A stretch of 64,000 nt of DNA from Comamonadaceae bacterium (GTDB lineage: Bacteria > Pseudomonadota > Gammaproteobacteria > Burkholderiales > Burkholderiaceae_C). Of this stretch, positions 60,090 to 64,000 are shown one piece after another. Under the pieces are notes generated by a model. That model did no database searches, was not told the origin of the DNA, and saw only the letters and a program-made list of their open reading frames with translations. The stretch's first letter is position 1; each line of letters starts with the position of its first letter. The DNA is taken from the NCBI GenBank assembly GCA_947447355.1, contig CANFJF010000001.1, forward strand, positions 62,001 to 126,000, written 5' to 3'. A program made the position numbers and the translations under genes.

Positions 60090-60950
60090 TCAGTTGCCCT
60101 GAAAAGCAGGACGCTGCTTGGCCACAAAGGCGTTGTAAGCGCGGCGGAAGTCTTCGGTCAACATGCAAATGGTTTGCGCTTGCGCTTCAGCTTCAATGGC
60201 TTGGTCGATCGACATGTTCCACTCTTGGTGCAGCATGGTTTTGGTGATGCCGTTGGCAAAGGTGGGGCCCGCCGCAATGTCCCGTGCCCAAGCTTGCGCA
60301 TCGTTCGCCAAGCTGTCTGCGGACACCAATCGGTTCAAGAAACCACTGCGCTCAGCCTCTTCGCCGCCAATCGAGCGTCCGCTGTAAAGCCAGTCACTGG
60401 CCCGACCTTGACCGATGATGCGCGGCAAAATCGCGCAAGCGCCCATGTCGCAACCGGCCAAGCCGACACGGTTGAACAAAAAGGCCGTCTTGCTTCTGGC
60501 TGTGCCTAAACGCAGGTCTGAAGCCATGGCCATGATGGCGCCGGCACCCGCGCAAATGCCGTCAATAGCCGCCACGATGGGTTGTGGGCAAGCGCGCATG
60601 GCTTTGACCAGATCGCCTGTCATGCGCGTGAACATCAACAACTCGGGGACTTTCAGAGCCACCAGGGGTCCGATGATTTCATGCACATCGCCACCAGAGC
60701 AGAAGTTGTCGCCCGCACCGATCAGCACCACGACTTTGACGTCATAGGCGTATTTCAGTTGTCCAAAGAGGTCGCGCAATTCGGCATACGAATCGAAGGT
60801 GAGCGGGTTCTTGCGCTCGGGCCGGTTGAGTGTGATGGTGGCCACACCGTCTTGGCAGGTCCACAGAAAATGCGTGGCGCGGTAGTCGGCCAAAGGCTTG
60901 CGGTTACCTGCGAGCAGTGTGGGGTCAATAGAAACAGTGGCTTGGTTCAT
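60090..60950 (-). CDS. enoyl-CoA hydratase family protein
   Basis: [81 protein letters not shown]. Confidence 0.93.
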   Translation of the reverse strand: MNQATVSIDPTLLAGNRKPLADYRATHFLWTCQDGVATITLNRPERKNPLTFDSYAELRDLFGQLKYAYDVKVVVLIGAGDNFCSGGDVHEIIGPLVALKVPELLMFTRMTGDLVKAMRACPQPIVAAIDGICAGAGAIMAMASDLRLGTARSKTAFLFNRVGLAGCDMGACAILPRIIGQGRASDWLYSGRSIGGEEAERSGFLNRLVSADSLANDAQAWARDIAAGPTFANGITKTMLHQEWNMSIDQAIEAEAQAQTICMLTEDFRRAYNAFVAKQRPAFQGN

Positions 60951-60954
60951 GGGC

Positions 60955-61497
60955 TTAGCTTTCTAAAACGGATGGGGCCACAGCGGTGGATTGCTGCTTC
61001 AGGGTGTGCACACGCAGCGTGCCCAGTTGCGTGTAAGTCTGAGAGAGTTCGGGTGCACTGAGACAAGCAAACAACTCCAAGATCCATTGCTCGTGCACTT
61101 GTGCCATGGATTCAAATTGCCGGCGTCCTTCGGCGGTGAGGTTGACGATGAGCGAACGCCGGTCCGTCGGGCTGCTGGACCTGGCGACCAGTCCGTCACG
61201 CTCTAGTTCATCGGTGATACCCGTGACGTTCGCACCCGTCACCATCAAGTGGCTGGAGAGGTCTTTCATGCGCAAGCCCTCGGGCGTTCGATAAAGCTGC
61301 GCCATGTAGTCAAAGCGCGGCAAACTGGTGTTGAAGCGCGCACGCAGCCGGCGTCGAATTTCACCTTCAATTTGCGTCGTGCAGGCGAGCATCCGCAACC
61401 ACAATTTCAAGGCTGCATGGTCGCCAGTGGCACTGCGGGCTTCGTAGCCTAATTCGTCAGCCGCATTCAGCAGGGCCAAGCTAAGGTCTTTTTTCAT
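60955..61497 (-). CDS. MarR family transcriptional regulator
   Basis: [68 protein letters not shown]; start [15 protein letters not shown]. Confidence 0.93.
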   Translation of the reverse strand: MKKDLSLALLNAADELGYEARSATGDHAALKLWLRMLACTTQIEGEIRRRLRARFNTSLPRFDYMAQLYRTPEGLRMKDLSSHLMVTGANVTGITDELERDGLVARSSSPTDRRSLIVNLTAEGRRQFESMAQVHEQWILELFACLSAPELSQTYTQLGTLRVHTLKQQSTAVAPSVLES

Positions 61498-61502
61498 AGC
61501 GC

Positions 61503-62267
61503 TCAGTTCATGATTTCGCCACCGCAGACCGCGATGGACTGGCCATTGATGGACGCGGCTGCGGCACTGCACAACCAACGCACCGTGTCGGCCACTTCTT
61601 CGGGTTGCACGATGCGGCCTTGCGGATTGCCTGCGGCAAACTCGGCACGTGCAGCCTCTTCGGTGCGCCCGGTCTTGGCGATCACGTTGGCAATGCTGTC
61701 ACGCAACAGCTCGGTCTCGGTATAACCTGGGCAGACAGCGTTGACGGTGATGCCTTTGCGGGCCAGCTCCAGCGCCAACGCGCGGGTCAGTCCCACCACG
61801 CCATGCTTGGCGGCGCAGTACGCGGCCACATAAGCGTAGCCTGCCAGCCCCGCTGTACTGGCTATGTTGATGATGCGGCCCCAGCCAGCTTGCAACATAT
61901 CGGGCAGCACGGCCTGCGTGCAGATAAACGTTCCCGTGAGGTTGACCGACAGCATCTGCTGCCACAGTGTGGCATCGGTCTTGAGAAAGGGTGCGCTACT
62001 GGCTTGCCCAGCGCTGTTGACCAAGACCGTGATGGGCCCGAAGTTCGCCCGCGCTTGAGCGAAAGCCATCGCCACGGCGTCAGCATCCGCCACGTCCGCT
62101 TGCACCGCCGCCATGTGGCCTGGATGGTCTGCCGCTAGGCGTTGCAAGGGCGCTAAAGTGCGGCCCAGCAGCGTCACGCGCAGGCCGTCGTTCACCAGTG
62201 TTTTCGCTACGGCAGCGCCAATGCCACTGCCGCCGCCGGTGACCAACGCATGGCCTGATGCTTTCAT
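61503..62267 (-). CDS. SDR family NAD(P)-dependent 3-hydroxyacyl-CoA dehydrogenase-like oxidoreductase
   Basis: ALVTGGGSGIGAAVAKTLVNDGLRVTLLGRT, VLVNSAGQA, IINIASTAGLAGYAYVAAYCAAKHGVVGLTRALALE. Confidence 0.93.
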   Translation of the reverse strand: MKASGHALVTGGGSGIGAAVAKTLVNDGLRVTLLGRTLAPLQRLAADHPGHMAAVQADVADADAVAMAFAQARANFGPITVLVNSAGQASSAPFLKTDATLWQQMLSVNLTGTFICTQAVLPDMLQAGWGRIINIASTAGLAGYAYVAAYCAAKHGVVGLTRALALELARKGITVNAVCPGYTETELLRDSIANVIAKTGRTEEAARAEFAAGNPQGRIVQPEEVADTVRWLCSAAAASINGQSIAVCGGEIMN

Positions 62268-64000
62268 GCTTCACCCGCCCGAACGGCACTGAGGCCGGCG
62301 GCTGCCTGCACTTTTTCACGTTGGAAGTTAGCTTCCATCTGCGTTTTGGCTGAACTGTATTGACGCGGCCAAGGCTGCGCGGTGTAGCCAATTTTGGCGG
62401 CCTCTGTCAGCGTCCAGGCGGGGTTGGCCAAATGCGGGCGGGCAACCGCGCACAGGTCTGCACGGCCCGCAGCAATGATGCTGTTGACATGGTCGGCTTC
62501 GCTGATCGCCCCGACGGCGATGGTGGCGATGCCTGCCTCTTGGCGAATGCGATCGGAGAAGGGCGTTTGAAACATGCGGCCATAGACCGGCTTTTCTTTC
62601 TTGCTCACCTGACCCGACGAGCAGTCAATCATGTCAGCACCGGCTGCCTTGAAGGCTAGCGCGATTTGCACCGCATCTTCGGGGGTGATGCCGCCTTCGA
62701 CCCAATCGTGCGCAGAAATTCGCACCGACATCGGTTTGTCGGCAGGCCATGCGGCCCGCACAGCGGCAAACACTTCCAGCGGGTAGCGCAACCGATCCGC
62801 CAGACTGCCGCCGTAGTCATCGGTGCGGTGATTGGTCAACGGTGAGATAAAGCTCGAGAGTAAATAGCCGTGCGCACAATGCAGCTCCAGCCAGTCCACA
62901 GCAATCTCCGCTGCGGCTTGCGTCGTCGCTACAAACTGTGATTTGACGCTGTCCATGTCTGCCCGGCTCATCCCGTGCGCCGTTTGGCTCACGCCTTCTA
63001 AGTATTGCTGAGCCGACGCGGCCATGATGGGCCAGTTGCCCGATGCCAGCGGTTTGTCGATGCCGTCCCAAGCCAAACGCGTGGACGCCTTGGCGCCCGC
63101 ATGACCAATCTGCATCCCGAACTTCGCATCCGTTTGGGTGTGCACCCAATCCACAATGCGCTTCCATGCCTGCTGGTGCTCAGGCGTGTACATGCCGGGG
63201 CAGCCGGGCGTGATGCGGCCCTCGGCGCTGACACAGGTCATCTCTGCAAAGACCAGGCCTGCGCCGCCCATGGCGCGCGCACCCAGATGCACCAAGTGGT
63301 AATCCCCGACCAATCCGTTGACGGCCGAATACTGGGCCATGGGCGACACCAGCACACGGTTTTTCAGCGTGACACCGCGAACTGTGTACGGGGTGAACAT
63401 CGGGGGCGGGGCGCTTTGCGTTGGCGTCAACGCCATGCCCGCCTGGTTGGCAAACCAGCGTTCAAAGTCACCCAGCCATTGGGCATCGCGCAGACGCAGG
63501 TTTTCGTGGCTGATGCGTTGGCTGCGGGTCAGCATCGAGTACATGAACTGCGGGCCTTCCAATTGGTCGCAGTAACGCGCGCCACACACTTCGAACCACT
63601 CCATGGCGTTCCAGGCCGCGTTTTGCAAGCGCAGTACATCAATGTTGCGCGCCGCCTGGTACTTTTCCAGAACGCCGGGGATGCCCTCGCGGGTTTGTCC
63701 ATCCGTGCGGAACAGGTTGGCCAACACAATGGCATCTTCAATCGCCAGCTTGGTGCCTGAGCCAATCGCAAAGTGGGCCGTGTGCACCGCATCGCCCATC
63801 AGCACCACGTGGCTCTTGCCATTGAACGTGGACCACTGCTCGCACTTGACGCGCTGGAAATTGAGCCAAGCAGAGCCCCGCAGGTGCCTTGCATTGGTCA
63901 TCAGCTTGGCACCGTCCAGCGTTTTTGCAAAGACCTTTTCACAGAACGCGATGGATGCGTCTTGGTCCGCTGTGTCCAGCCCATGCGCCAGCCAGACATG
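62264..64000 (-). CDS. two-domain flavoenzyme: aromatic monooxygenase fused to OYE-like reductase (2-aminobenzoyl-CoA monooxygenase/reductase or salicylyl-CoA 5-hydroxylase family), N-terminus outside window
   Basis: VVLMGDAVHTAHFAIGSGTKLAIEDAIVLA (flavin hydroxylase DG-like motif) followed by FTPYTVRGVTLKNRVLVSPMAQYSAVNGLVGDYHLVHLGARAMGGAGLVFAEMTCVSAEGR (OYE); frame stays open to 64000. Confidence 0.9.
   Translation of the reverse strand, partial: HVWLAHGLDTADQDASIAFCEKVFAKTLDGAKLMTNARHLRGSAWLNFQRVKCEQWSTFNGKSHVVLMGDAVHTAHFAIGSGTKLAIEDAIVLANLFRTDGQTREGIPGVLEKYQAARNIDVLRLQNAAWNAMEWFEVCGARYCDQLEGPQFMYSMLTRSQRISHENLRLRDAQWLGDFERWFANQAGMALTPTQSAPPPMFTPYTVRGVTLKNRVLVSPMAQYSAVNGLVGDYHLVHLGARAMGGAGLVFAEMTCVSAEGRITPGCPGMYTPEHQQAWKRIVDWVHTQTDAKFGMQIGHAGAKASTRLAWDGIDKPLASGNWPIMAASAQQYLEGVSQTAHGMSRADMDSVKSQFVATTQAAAEIAVDWLELHCAHGYLLSSFISPLTNHRTDDYGGSLADRLRYPLEVFAAVRAAWPADKPMSVRISAHDWVEGGITPEDAVQIALAFKAAGADMIDCSSGQVSKKEKPVYGRMFQTPFSDRIRQEAGIATIAVGAISEADHVNSIIAAGRADLCAVARPHLANPAWTLTEAAKIGYTAQPWPRQYSSAKTQMEANFQREKVQAAAGLSAVRAGEA

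Noticed and set aside
1-64000. Mobile elements, CRISPR arrays, phage genes, toxin-antitoxin or defence systems
   Set aside because: No transposase, integrase, regularly spaced repeats, phage structural or defence-type genes recognised in the ORF track or by reading intergenic regions; tRNA/rRNA also not seen, though no covariance search was run

Overview
This 64 kb window reads as chromosomal DNA of a betaproteobacterium, probably Comamonadaceae-like (inferred from gene content and order). I saw no rRNA, tRNA, CRISPR array, IS element or prophage. From left to right: (i) about 0-21 kb, a mostly minus-strand CoA-dependent catabolic cluster with crotonase, SMP-30 lactonase, nitronate monooxygenase, NDP-forming acyl-CoA ligase, three orphan Bug/TctC binding proteins, three thiolase-fold proteins plus two DUF35 proteins, an FMO-type monooxygenase, AMP-forming ligase, acyl-CoA dehydrogenase, two CaiB/BaiF CoA-transferases, a cyclase-family hydrolase and a TetR regulator; (ii) 21-30 kb, housekeeping genes including surE-pcm-nlpD-like-exonuclease-rlmD, and an Rrf2/MerR divergent regulator pair; (iii) 30-41 kb, an iron/oxidative-stress block (exbD-exbB-tonB, a decayed PKHD hydroxylase, bfd, PepSY protein, TonB-dependent receptor, bfr, ahpF, ahpC); (iv) 41-52 kb, ppsR/ppsA, a DUF4212/SSS symporter, rpsF-priB-rpsR-rplI-dnaB, maiA, pgeF; (v) 52-56 kb, phaC-phaA-phaB; (vi) 57-64 kb, a cluster resembling the aerobic 2-aminobenzoyl-CoA pathway, cut by the window end. 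The best candidate for undescribed biology is the thiolase/DUF35 set at 7-14 kb: all three thiolase-fold proteins appear to lack the nucleophilic Cys, and one DUF35 partner appears to have lost its zinc-ribbon cysteines. This resembles Ltp2/ChsH2-type retro-aldolases more than thiolases. Other notable items are a bacterioferritin gene with no canonical in-frame start behind an RBS-embedding hairpin, a PiuC-like pseudogene, an EF-hand loop in a symporter, a Cys-less Rrf2 regulator, and several unexplained operator-like repeats. All family calls are by eye; no searches were run.
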